Under the pieces are notes generated by a model. The model ran no database searches. It worked only from the letters and a program-made list of their open reading frames with translations, and was not told the DNA's origin. From Antedon mediterranea (taxonomy: Eukaryota > Echinodermata > Crinoidea > Comatulida > Antedonidae): a stretch of DNA of 64,000 nt. The position numbers were made by a program, and so were the translations under genes. Shown here in pieces: positions 36,243-47,099 of the stretch; the first letter of the stretch is position 1, and the number at the start of each line of letters is the position of its first letter. The stretch covers positions 14,438,932 to 14,502,931 of the forward strand of contig NC_092679.1 of assembly GCF_964355755.1 (NCBI RefSeq). Reading direction: 5' to 3'.

Positions 36243-37876
36243 CTAGCACTTGCTCGGCGTCCTGGCCCAAGATCCTTCCAACTTTCCAACTGCCTCTGCG
36301 GTGGGATGGAGCAGATGTGGTGCACCCACTCGTTGCCCCGGGGGAGCAAAGTGGGGCCCATCTGATTCCAGTAACAGGCGACGGTCATCCGTGCGGAAGA
36401 TGTTGTGTCTGCACGCTTCCTTTTGCTCTTCGTTGAAGCTCTCCACCGACCGTGTAAAGCTGAAATAGGTCAGGGGGAAAACACTCCTAAACCTATCCGC
36501 CATTAGCACAGTCGATGAGAAATTATGCAGTAGAATGCGTACGCATCTCTTGGAACCCGTGCTATCTGCAAGATGTTGAGGCAGTTCTGATAACACGTCT
36601 CCGCCGTCGCGTCGTTGCGGCTGCCTCTTTGGTGCAGGCAAATCGCCAGATGGTGTCGAGGTGAGAAAGCCTGTGCCAGGAGGCAACGCAGCATCTCTTC
36701 CTGCCTAAACCAGTCAGCTACCGGAGCGGAGTGGTTCAAGCCAATCTCCCCGAGCACCCGGGCAGCGCCGGAGCGCACCAAGGCTTTCAGTCGGGAGAGT
36801 TGACCCGGCGAGACGTCCTTCTTGGGGTGCACCCCGACCCCCACCTCATACTCCTCTCGCCGAAGAAGGCGATGAATCTCCTCCGCTGAAGGGTAAGAGG
36901 GAGGATCGCAAAATATGGCGACACCCCCGACAGGTCTTACCGGCTTCGTCTGGGCTCCAGCTGGTTCAGCTAGCAAGGTCTCCATCAGTGTGGCTCGCGG
37001 AGACAGCCTCAGAAAAGAGCGCAAACGGTCCGGGTGGAAGTGGGCGTCGAACGCTCTTATCGTGGTCCGCACCATCTTCTTCTCCCGCCTGGAGGGGGTC
37101 GGTGACCCGAGCCTCCTCTTGCGTTTTACGTTCTTACGTCTGGTGGCTGGTGGCTGGGCGCGGCCAGTCTCGGCCTCAGCTTCGGCGGCGGAAGGCTGGG
37201 CGAGGGGATTCTTGGCCTCAGCTTCGGCGGCTAGCTGGCTCATCTTGGTGATATCCATCCGCTGGGCCATCGCTACCATGTAGCGCCAGTGGATTAGGGC
37301 CGCTGGATGGTTGAGTGGCACAATGTTAAATCCTTCAGGTGGCTCACCTCCGATCGCCGCTTGTAGCTCGGAAATCATCTCCAGTGTCCTCTGGTCGATG
37401 ACGCCTACATGCGGACCAACAGCCCTCTCAGCATTCAGCTGGGTGACCAGGTCGTCCAAAGTGGACTCCGGCGGCCTACCCAATATTTCGACGGCGTACT
37501 TCCGCAGCAGGCAGAGTTTGGTCTGTGTTTTCTGCGGAGTCGACGGTAATTTAAAACATGAGGGGAGGTGGTGGGACCACACGTGCCTCCTCATGTTGTG
37601 CACAGCCTCGAATTTACATCCTGGAAACCCGCACGGGTTTTTACGCCGTGGGCGCGAATCCTCGGTCGGCGCGCTGGATGGTGGTGGTTCTGGCGTTGAC
37701 TCGAGGGCAGTATCTACACCGGTCACGTCTCCACTGACCTCCGCCGTTGGTGCTGGGGTAGGTTCAGATACGAGTAGTCGTCGCCGGGTTTCCTCCTGCT
37801 CCTCTCCCGACAGTGCACGCCACCGTCCATCGACTTGCCGTTGTGTTAACCGGATGTCGGTTGCGCCGAAAACAAC
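36243..37876 (-). pseudogene. Extra 3' gene of the Gypsy-type element: C2H2 zinc finger plus TatD-like nuclease
   Basis: The frame opens after a TAG at about 37,879 (which also looks like a splice acceptor, TATCTCCATAG/GTTG) and runs to 36,503. It continues in another frame from about 36,540 to 36,243. Numbering from 37,726, a C2H2-type finger has C32, C37, H48 and H52. A linker of about 170 residues includes an Ala/Glu-rich repeat and a basic KRKRRLGSPTPSRREKK patch. A TatD-like domain follows: FDAHFHPDRL (H229, H231), VGVGVHPKK, VLGEIGLNHS (E327) and AICLHQRGS (H365), then in the second frame LLHNFSST, YFSF and RRLLLESDGPHF. These correspond to the metal ligands HxH, E, H, H and D of TatD-family metal-dependent DNases. 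A one-base frame change near 36,540 separates the halves. It is probably expressed from a spliced subgenomic RNA (inference). The role is unknown. Confidence 0.8.
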
Positions 37877-37944
37877 CTATGGAGATACAAAAACACAAAG
37901 ATAATTAAATAACGGTACCCTACAATCGCTTCAGCTTGGACTAC

Positions 37945-38370
37945 TCAGTCTCTGCAGTTAGCGCATTTGTAGCGGTCGATATTCAGAGCGTCTAAAGGTG
38001 AGACATTCACGCAGGCGCCATGGTACCAAACGTCGCAGTAGTCGCACTGAATCATGAATGACCCAGCCCAGGGTCTTCGGCAGGAACAGTATAGCGTTCC
38101 AGGCGCATCGTCGACATTCTCATCGCTCGGATCTGAAAGAGATAAATGATAGTTAGCTATCCACCCCGGGAGCTGCCGGTCGTGACAGGGCTTGAGCTTG
38201 TCGTGGTTCAAAACCATCACCTTGTTCCTCAGCTTGACCCGGAACAGTCCCGGAGAGATAACTTGGATGATGATGCCGGGTCCCTTCCAAGGAGGACACA
38301 GCTTCTTACATTTACCCTTCGGTTGGCTATTATCTAGCACATATACCTTATCCCCACGGTTGTAGGGGCG
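37945..38370 (-). pseudogene. Integrase C-terminal part with PHD finger (Gypsy-type element)
   Basis: The minus-strand frame reads RPYNRGDKVYVLDNSQPKGK, LCPPWKGPGIIIQVISPGLF and RVKLRNKVMVLNHDKLKPCH, the GPY/F-type module that ends many Gypsy integrases. About 30 residues later comes a C4HC3 cluster (YCSC, MIQCDYC, VWYHGACV, YKCANCRD), which is a canonical PHD finger in order and spacing. The conserved Trp precedes the His (DVWYHGAC). The frame stops at 37,945. PHD fingers read histone H3 tails, so a targeting role like that of chromodomains in chromoviruses is a reasonable inference. The domain is at the very C-terminus, just upstream of the TatD-like gene. Confidence 0.85.
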
Positions 38371-41300
38371 TTGTCATCTCCCATTCCATGATTTTACTAT
38401 AGATTCTGATACTATTAACCATAGTGATATATCTAACATTATTATAAACCCTCATACTGAATATGATAAATTTGATGAACATTCCGAGCCTCTTGCCAAC
38501 CAATTAAATTCTAGAAATTCGACACTCGAGGATTGTATATACTATGACACTAATCATTTTAATACCACTTTTAGAAATGTTTCAAATTCCCTAATTTCTC
38601 TCTTTCATGTTAATATTAGAAGCGTTATAAATAAAACTGATTCCCTTGAACAATTTTTAAATTCAATTAATTTAACATTTTCTATTATTGGTCTCTCTGA
38701 GACCTGGTTAAATGACACGTCACCTACTCCCTTCTTGCATAATTATTCATTTATATTTCAAAATAGGCAGTCTGGTAAAGGTGGTGGCGTAGCTTTTTTC
38801 GTAAAAAAACGATCTTAATGTTAGAGTCCGTCTTGATCTATCGATTTCTCAACCATATGATTCCCTTTTTCTAGAAATAGTACATCCTAATAAAAAAAAT
38901 ACAATCGTTGGTGTAATTTACCGTCCTCCAGATGGTAATATTGATCATTTCTCCAAATCCTTCGATGAACTCTTAAATAAAATAAATTCTGAACATAAAC
39001 CCTGTCATATCATGGGCGATATAAATATTGATATCATAAAATATCAAAATCATATTCAAACTAATAATTATAGCCTATTGATATGTTACTTTTTCGCTCA
39101 TTTAATCCAACAATTTCAAAACCTACTCGAATCACACCGACTACCGCCACCTTGATTGACCATTTTTACACCAATATTATTGATACAAAAATACATTCTG
39201 GTGTATTTTTTTTTATATATCCGACCACCTTCCTATCTTTCATATAGTAGATGAAAAATTATACCATACTGACACCGACAATGTACCATCTCGTATAATA
39301 GATATTGATGCTTTGTGTGGTGATTTGGTTGAGGAAAATTGGTCAGAGGTTTACGATTGTGACCAACCCGTATCTTTTGATAAATTTCTTTACACATTCT
39401 ATAAAATTCATAATAAACATATTAAAAATAAATATAATGTATCAAATAAAATGAAAGCAAAATAGTCTTGGATGACACCTGGCTTAATTAAAAGTAGCAA
39501 AAAGAAACAAAAACTTTATAAAAAATATATTTATTCTCATGATATTCAACATAAAAGTATACTAAACTCTGTCGAACCGCCAAAAGAATGCATTATATAT
39601 CAAAATTATTAAGACCAGAAAATCGAAACAATTTCCCATCCCTCATAAATAACGGTTTTGAAACAATTACATCAACTAAAGAAATATGCGATTCATTTAA
39701 TAATTACTTTTCAACAATTGGTTCAAATTTAAATAATTCTATGCCTGACCCTCATATTGACCCAATCTCATATTTACCTAATCCAATTTCTCAATCCTTT
39801 TTTATAAATCCTGTTACAAAAGAAGAAATAATAATTATTGTCAACAATTTAAATCCTAATAAAGGATCTGGTGACGATAATATCACTTCACGCACAATCA
39901 AACAAATACTACCGTACATAATTGACCACCTTACCTTCTCTATAAATTGTTATTCTCATCTGGTGTATTTCCAAATTTATTAAGAATAGCTAAAGTTTTC
40001 CCAATCTTTAAGAAAGGTGACAAGGGTCAAGTTAAAAATTACAGGCCTATCTCCCTTCTTAGTGCTTTTTCTAAGATCTTAGAAAAACTCATGCACCACC
40101 AGCGACTCTATGATTACCTTACTAAATTCAACATTCTTTATACTCACCAATATGGCTTCCGTCATAACCATTCCACATCCCATGCAATTCTGGATCTTGT
40201 TAACAACATCACCTCATCTCTTGACAATAAACAATTTTTACTCTCCGTTTTTATAGACTTTTCAAAAGCGTTTGATGTCATCAATCATAAAATTCTTCTT
40301 GTTAAAATATTTAATTATGGCATTAGAGGAATTGCATTAAACTGGTTTGAAAGTTATTTAGTAAACCGTAAATAGTATGTTGCGTTAGGCTCATTTAAAT
40401 CATCAGTGGAGGCTGTAAATTGCGGAGTGCCTCAAGGGTCGGTTTTAGGACCACTACTATTTTTAATTTATGTAAATGATCTTTCTAGATCAAGTCACAC
40501 TCTGAAAGTCATATCCTTTGCTGATGATACTACGATTTTGTATTCTCATTCTGATATCAATGTCTTATATAACACCGTCAACACTGAACTAAATAAAATG
40601 ACTGACTGGTTCATCTCAAATAAGCTTATTGTTAATGTACAGAAAACTAATTACATTTTATTTCGTACTCAACAAAGACAAATTGATTTCTCTAATCTTA
40701 ATATTTACATTAACAATAATATTATTGAACGTAAACCCGAAGTATTATTCCTCGGAGTTTATTTACATGAATACTTGAGATGGACCAGTCATCAAGCGTA
40801 TGTATCTAAAAGATATCTAAAGTAATTGGCATCCTTTGTAAATTAAGACATTTTTTTCCACAACATATCTTACTCTTGTTATATAACACCCTTATACAAT
40901 GTCATCTTTATTTCAACATTATTTGGGCAGCCGACTACCCATCAAATTTAGAAAAACTTAATAAACAAATTAAACGTGCTGCCCGTATTATTACTTTCTC
41001 TCACAATCCCGCCCCTTCCCAACCTTTACTTAAAAAACTCAATATTCTTAGTCTACATGATCTATTTACAACACAAATTGCTTCCTTTATTTTTCAATTC
41101 TTTAATACCAAACTCCCTGTGACAATGTCTAATCTATTAAGTCATCATACAAAATCACACAAGTACAATTTACGTATCGACAATAAATTTCAGCATCTTG
41201 ATGTACCTCCTTTTAGACTGAAAATTTCCGAATATTTTATTTCTGTTTCAGGACCGCGAATCTGGAATGATCTTGATGACAAACTAAAGCATTTTAAATC

Positions 41301-41625
41301 TCTTTATACTTTTCGTAAAAATTTAAAAAAATATCTTATTTCTTTATACTAATTTTAATATTATTATGATTGTAGTACACTGGAAGTATCTATTTCTATT
41401 TCATCGTTTTTGTTTTTATTTATTACTTTATATAGTAAATTGTATTAGTTTAAATGTATGTGTATTGTTTCTGGGGTCTTTCTCGAGACAAGAAACTTGA
41501 TTTCTTCTAGAGAAGACCCCAAATGATGGCTTATTACTAATGTTTTCATTTATGTACACATCTATATATTATACTGTATAATGCCATTGTTGAACAAATA
41601 AATGTTTTTTGAACTTGAACGTGAT
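38371..41625 (+). mobile_element. CR1-like non-LTR retrotransposon nested in the Gypsy element, broken
   Basis: On the + strand, endonuclease pieces (HVNIRSVINKTDSLEQFLNS, IIGLSETWLND, GGGVAFFVKK, GVIYRPPDGN, HIMGDINIDI) are followed by RT pieces in several frames. These are NYRPISLLSAFSKILEKLMH, FIDFSKAFDVINHKILLVKI, GVPQGSVLGPLLFLIYVNDL, SFADDTTILYS, FLGVYLHEYLRW and a C-terminus ISVSGPRIWNDL. Lesions include a frameshift after a run of A near 38,808, TAG at about 39,463 and TAG near 40,374. The 5' end is truncated. The 3' UTR has a hairpin (GGGGTCTTTCTCGAGA ... TCTAGAGAAGACCCC, about 41,473-41,520) and ends in TTTTTTGAACTTGAAC. It is related to the element at 31,736-35,333, which also has the TTGAACT tail. 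Confidence 0.88.
41473..41521 (+). other. 3'-UTR hairpin of the nested CR1-like element
   Basis: The inverted repeat GGGGTCTTTCTCGAGA ... TCTAGAGAAGACCCC has a loop of about 17 nt. It lies about 100 bp before the TTGAACT tail and may be a recognition structure for the element's own reverse transcriptase (inference). Confidence 0.6.
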
Positions 41626-44600
41626 AATAATAATAAGAATAATAATAAGATTTTTATAGCGCACATACCACTCCAGAGTGCTCAAGGCGCATTTAAAAAT
41701 AAAAAGAAATAAATCATACAAATTCCTGACAAATAAAATGCAATTTCTTTGGAGGGTCCCCATCCGTTTTCGTTCTGTCGCGGTCCCGGACCCCTACCTA
41801 GGTGACCAAACAAAGGAGCAGGATACACATTTGCCTTGCCACAGACGACCGGGTGCTCAGAGACAACAACCAAGACAGAGGCACCCCAAAGATAATGCTG
41901 GCCAGGAAAAGGTATACAAAACAATTCTAAGCCTAAAAAACTTTAAGAAACCTCATGATTTCCATATGCCTTAATGAATAAATGTGTTTTTAATAATTTT
42001 TTAAAAGTCTCAACAGTTTTGCAAAATCTTATAGAGCTCGGTAGAGCATTCCACAGACGAGGAGCAGTAACGGAGAATGCTCTGTCACCCCATGAGTGGT
42101 GAGACTTAGGCTGATGTAGAAGCAGCGAGTCACTAGAACGCAGATTACGTCCGGGAACATACAGCCTAAGCATGTCAGAAATATATTCAGGAGCCATGCC
42201 ATTTATAGACTTAAAAACAAAGAGTAATATTTTAAAAACAATGCGGTACCTAACAGGGAGCCAATGCAATATTTCCAAAGTATTTGATATGTGTCCATAT
42301 CTTGGTAATTTTTTAACAACTCGTGCCGCTGTATTTTGAATCAGTTGGAGCCTGTGGAGTTGTTTTGTGGTAGCCCGTATAGCAAAGAGTTTCCCATATC
42401 CAGTCGTGAAGTGACAAAAGCATGAACAAGTTGTTTAGCTGCTGTCTCATTTATAAACTTGCGAATCCTTCGAATGTTTCGCAAGTGAAAAGACGACGCA
42501 GAAATAGTTTTTGAGATATGAGAAATCATAGTCATACCCACATCCATTTCAACCCCAAGATTTCAAACCTGCCTAGCCGGGTCAATTTGGGTTTCACCAA
42601 TGTGAATAAAGCTTGGTGGCAGTTTTTCCAACTGCTGTTTTGATCCAAAGAGAACAAATTCTGTTTTTTCATCATTTAATTTAAGAAAGTTGTTTTTCAT
42701 GCAGACACGCAATTCATAGATACAATGTTGGAGCAATTCCAAAGAAATGTCACTGTGTTTCATAGTAGGTTTAAAAGAAATATAAATCTGAGTATCATCA
42801 GCATAAACATGATAGCACAGATCATATTTACTTATGATATCCCGTATCGGGTGTAAATAAATAGTAAACCATTGCGGCCCAAGAACAGATCCTTGTGGTA
42901 CCGAAAAGTTTAGAAAAGAAGCTTTTGAAATAGCATCACCAATACATACGTGTTGAGGTCGTTTTTCCAAATATGACCGACACCAATCAAGTGCATTTCC
43001 TTCAATACCAATATAAGTACTGAGTCTATTTAGCAACACAGAATGATCAACCGTATCAAATGCTGCACTTAAATCTAATAATACTAGAGCAGTTAGCTTT
43101 CCATCATCCATCCCACGTAGGATGTCGTTATTTACACGAAGTAATGCCGTTTCAGTACTGTGATGCGCTTTGTAGGCAGATTGATACGGATCAAGTAGGC
43201 CATGTTTTTGTACATGCGACAAAATCCGTTTAGAAACAACCTTCTCAATTATTTTTCCTAAAAAACTAAGATTCGAGATAGGTCTGTAGTTTTTCAGAAT
43301 CTCGGGATCTAGACCTGTTTTTTTCAATGTGGGTCGAACGTGAGTGACTTTTAGAGACTCTGGGAAAGAACCACTTTCAAGAGACTTATTAACAATATGT
43401 GTGATTAATGGAATAAATGCAGAAGTACATTTCTTAATCAGTCAAGTTGGTACCGGGTCAAGTGCACACGATTTAGAGGGAGAATTTTTGACAATTTTTA
43501 AAATTTCCTCATCACTTGCAGGTTCGAACTGAGAAAACCGTATAGACCTAGTAAAACCATAAGATATATTACATTTATCAGAAGCAGTTATAACTTCGGC
43601 AGTATTTTCATTTTCTAGTGAATCACGAATTGATTTAATTTTATTTACAAAAAACACAGAAAATCTTTCAGCAAGAGCTTCATCGGAGACAGACGAAGGA
43701 AGGACCGATGACTTGGAGTGATGTAAAAGTTTATTTACTATATTGAAAAGTTTCTTTTGATCACCTGTGCAGTCACTAACCAGACTAGAGTAATACCGCG
43801 TCTTGGTCTTTTCAATCAGTCCATTTACAACGCATCTTTGAACACAGTATTCCTGTCTATCCTTAAGAAGCTTTGATTTCATCCATTTACGTTCAAGTTG
43901 ACGACGTACTTTCCTTTCAGATCGAATTTCATCGGTATACCACGGTTTAGCTTCATTTTGCCTAATTGTTTTGTTCTGAACTGGCGCATGTAAATCAAGT
44001 ACAGCTCTGAGATCAGAATAGCTTTCTACACTGTCTTCAAGAATTACACTTACATCGGTTATATTAGACACACAGGCTTTAATGTCATTTGTGAATTTCT
44101 CAATATCAATTTGTTTTAGGTTGCGACTTTTTCTTACAGTTTTGTGTGTTGTGGGCCGTTTAAGATCAAACTTGCAAAATATGGGAAAATGATCTGACAG
44201 GCCAGGGTGTATCTTTACATCCGAGAGCAGTAGATCATCTCTAGTGATGATAAGGTCGAGGCAGTGCCCACTACAGTGTGTGGGTTCATTTATATGCTGC
44301 TGGAGACCAAACGATCTAAGCAGTGTTTTAAATCTATCCGCTGCCACATTTTTTTTATTATCCATATGGATATTAAAGTCTCCGCAGAAAACAATTTCAG
44401 ACGAAAAGAGAATAAAGTCAAACAAAATTTTTTCAAAATCATTTAGGAACTCTGTAACCGACAAGGTTGGTGGTCGATATATGTTAACTAAACGAAGAGA
44501 TTTAGAGTTAGACGTAATATGCACATGTATAGCCTCAAATGATGCATATGTATGTACATCCGTTTTTAAGTTAACAACTAAGCTTGACTTAGACAGAATT

Positions 44601-45600
44601 CCAACACCACCCCCTGTTTTGTCCACCCTAGGGACATGCACAAAGCGATATCCTAGTGGAGTTAAATCTCCAATCACAAGATCATCGTCTGGTCTTAACC
44701 AGGTTTCAGACACCGCCACTACATCTAGATTATACAGTCCACAAATTCATCACACTTGTTACGCAGTGAACGTGCATTTAGAACGCCAAAATTAAGATGT
44801 GCTTTTTCTTTAGACCTATGCTTTTCTGTGGATTTAGTACTCGTCTCACCATTTCCAGATACTTGCTCCACTCCTTTTCTTGAGGCTTTGCGTTGCGTGG
44901 ATCGAGCATTAAGTACACATAATTTTAATTTAGAAAAATGAGTACTTATGGTGCTGTGTCTTTTTGCAGTCGACTGTGTCCAGGTACTGCAGGGAATAAT
45001 TTCGCCAGTGTAGCATAGCAAAAAGCTATACAAAACAACCTTTTTGCTACACATTTCTACAATTATGTAGCAAAAAATACAATACAAAACTATGTTTCTT
45101 GACTAAAAAATCAGTTTGATTATCAATTTTGCTAAACAACATTTTCAAATGAAATTTTTCTCTGTACTGGCTCCACTCTTGGTGTATTTGGTCTCTGTGG
45201 GGTTTTATTTGTAGAAATTGATGATTCTCCAATGGACGATTTGCTTCCGTTTGTCGTTGATACATATTCGCACGATGAAAAATCGACGACTGTGGCTTGT
45301 GTATGTCAGGCACAGGTACAGACAAAGATTCGTCGCACGAATTTCCATTGATGTGGTTTATAACATTTTTGGCAAATGACCCAACTCCAATTTGGTTTAG
45401 GTGAGTTCCATCCGAAGACAGGTGTTTTGACATGATACAACTATTGTCAATAAAGCCCCAATTTCGCTGTCTAGCAACTGCTCGTATCTTGTCATTGGCA
45501 TCGTTTATACGCTTAGATTCTGTAAGAGATTCATGTTTTCGATGAATTATCGAGGAGATTGTTACTCTTCTCGGTTGTAAAGATTCTCCGAGAGATTGAG
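41626..45600 (-). mobile_element. L2/CR1-type non-LTR retrotransposon nested in the Gypsy element, broken
   Basis: On the minus strand the copy starts inside ORF1 (45,600-45,047). It shows a C-terminal SGNH/GDSL-esterase-like block: ISSIIHR, INDANDKIRAVARQRNWGFI then DNSC, and HLSSDGTHLNQIGVGSFAKN. ORF2 follows in pieces: NFGVLNARSLRNKCDEFVD and AVSETWLRPDDD; endonuclease (GGGVGILSKSSL, LVNIYRPPTL, FCGDFNIHMD, LDLIITRDD, GLSDHFPIF; 44,719-43,442); reverse transcriptase (NYRPISNLSFLGKIIEKVVS, LLDLSAAFDTVDHSVLLNRL, VPQGSVLGP, YADDTQIYIS; 43,327-42,563); and the C-terminus (LHWLPVRYRIVFKILLFVFK, RLWNALPSSIR; to 41,943). The tail GCGCCTTGAGCACTCTGGAG with GGTATGTGCGCTATAAAAATC and TTATTATTA is typical of this group. 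It is 5' truncated. Confidence 0.9.
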
Positions 45601-47030
45601 AGGACACGGAGGTCGTAGTCTCTCTTCATGCGTCGCTGCGTTTCCCCCAGAGTAGCCCGTGCTATGTCGTGTGCTTCACGGATTGATTGTGCGAGGGCAG
45701 TCACGTAGTTATCGGGTGCTCGTGCAGTGGGAGGGTCGCTAGCTGTAAACATGAGATCGGCAGGAAGGTTGATCTCTCGTCCGAGCATCAGCATGTTGGG
45801 AGTGTAACCCGTCGAGCGATTCACCGTCGCCCAGAGGGCTACAGTTAGCTGTGGTAGAAACACATCCCAATCTTTCTGCTGCCGGCCTACAAAACATCCA
45901 TTCATCCATTCACAGCATCCATCAGTGTCCGGTTGTATCGTTCCACCTGGCCGTTGGTGGCGGGTCGGTAACTGGTGGTTCTGGTCTTGTGGATCTGTAA
46001 AACTTTACATAAAGAACTAAATAATTCACTTTCAAAATTACTCCCCTGATCAGAGTGGAGTTCCAAGGGCATCCCGAACCGGGAGAAGAAATTCCCTACC
46101 ACGGCTCGGGCCGTTACCTCCGCTGTCTGACAAGGAAGTGGGCTCGCTTCAACCCATTTAGTGAATTGGTCCACCATCATGAGAAAGTATACATTGCCCA
46201 TGTGGGTTTTACTTAGGCAAAGGCCCAAGGAAATCGATATGTACCCGTTCCATGGGTGTACCTGCATGAAAGTTTGTTAAGGGATATCGGACTTTACGGC
46301 CGGTTTTCTTATTGCGGTTACACACTTCACAGTTGGCTACATACCTTTCGATATCCCTGGACATACCATACCAAAAGAACTGTTCCTTAAGACGAAAACG
46401 GGTTCGGGCGATGCCTTGGTGTCCAGCTGAAGGGAGGTCGTGGTGTAGTCGCAGGGCGACTAGTTGCAAATCCCTTGGCAGTACCAAAAGGCGCTCGCCA
46501 GACGTTTCATGCTTCAGGAACATAATGCCGTCGTCGGACAGATGAAGACGGTCTCGATTCAACCAAAAGAACTTCGTGCTCGGGCTGAAAAGGAACAGCT
46601 CATTAGTTGAAGGGTCGTCTTTGCGCTCCAACCACCGCAGGATAGGCTGGAGATCAGCGTCCTTGCGTTGTTGGTCCTGGAGTTCGCTGACAGAGTACCC
46701 CCAACATCGGGCGGTCGGTGTCTCCGGCTGAATCGATGTGACCATATCTCCATCCTGTAAAATACAAATATTAGTTAATCCATTGGGAGCCCGGGTTATT
46801 TCCACGGTCGCTCGACCACCCGGGTCCCATAGAAACGCCTCACTACCCACTCCTCTACTCGCCTGTCGAATCTGGGAGATGGGTACGACGTCGTCGACAT
46901 CCTCCCGGAACCGTGCCCATTTCGCATGCGTCCTACGACAGTAGGTGCAACCCCCACAGGGCAGGTCGTCCGGAGTGATGGCGCCGTGCTCACCCCCCCC
47001 CCCCCCCAATACGGGAGAGTGCGTCTGCAT
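45600..47030 (-). pseudogene. Integrase of the Gypsy-type element, N-terminal and core domains
   Basis: The HHCC zinc domain is seen as HHDLPSAGHQGIARTRFRLK, QFFWYGMSRDIERYVANCEV and CNRNKK (near 46,400). The catalytic core shows MDQFTKWVEA-like MVDQFTKWVEASPLPCQ, HSDQGSNFESELF and ATNGQVERYNRTLMD, that is the D, D and E of the DDE triad. A further frame (45,905-45,600) continues with LPQLTVALWATVNRSTGYTP and MKRDYDLRVL. It then stops abruptly at the nested insertion; the protein resumes at 38,370 with RPYNRGDKVY. Frame changes at about 46,240 and 45,903 disrupt the gene. A run of 14 C (about 46,990-47,003, + strand) sits at the upstream end. Confidence 0.9.
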
Positions 47031-47099
47031 TGGTGTGTAAACTACCCCGCCGGTGCTCGACTACCATGGTATACTGGCTGAGCTCCTCCATCCAACGAG

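Noticed and set aside
37311-37904. 197-codon + strand frame opposite the TatD-like gene
   Set aside because: It is the antisense shadow of the minus-strand frame, whose zinc finger and TatD motifs are convincing.
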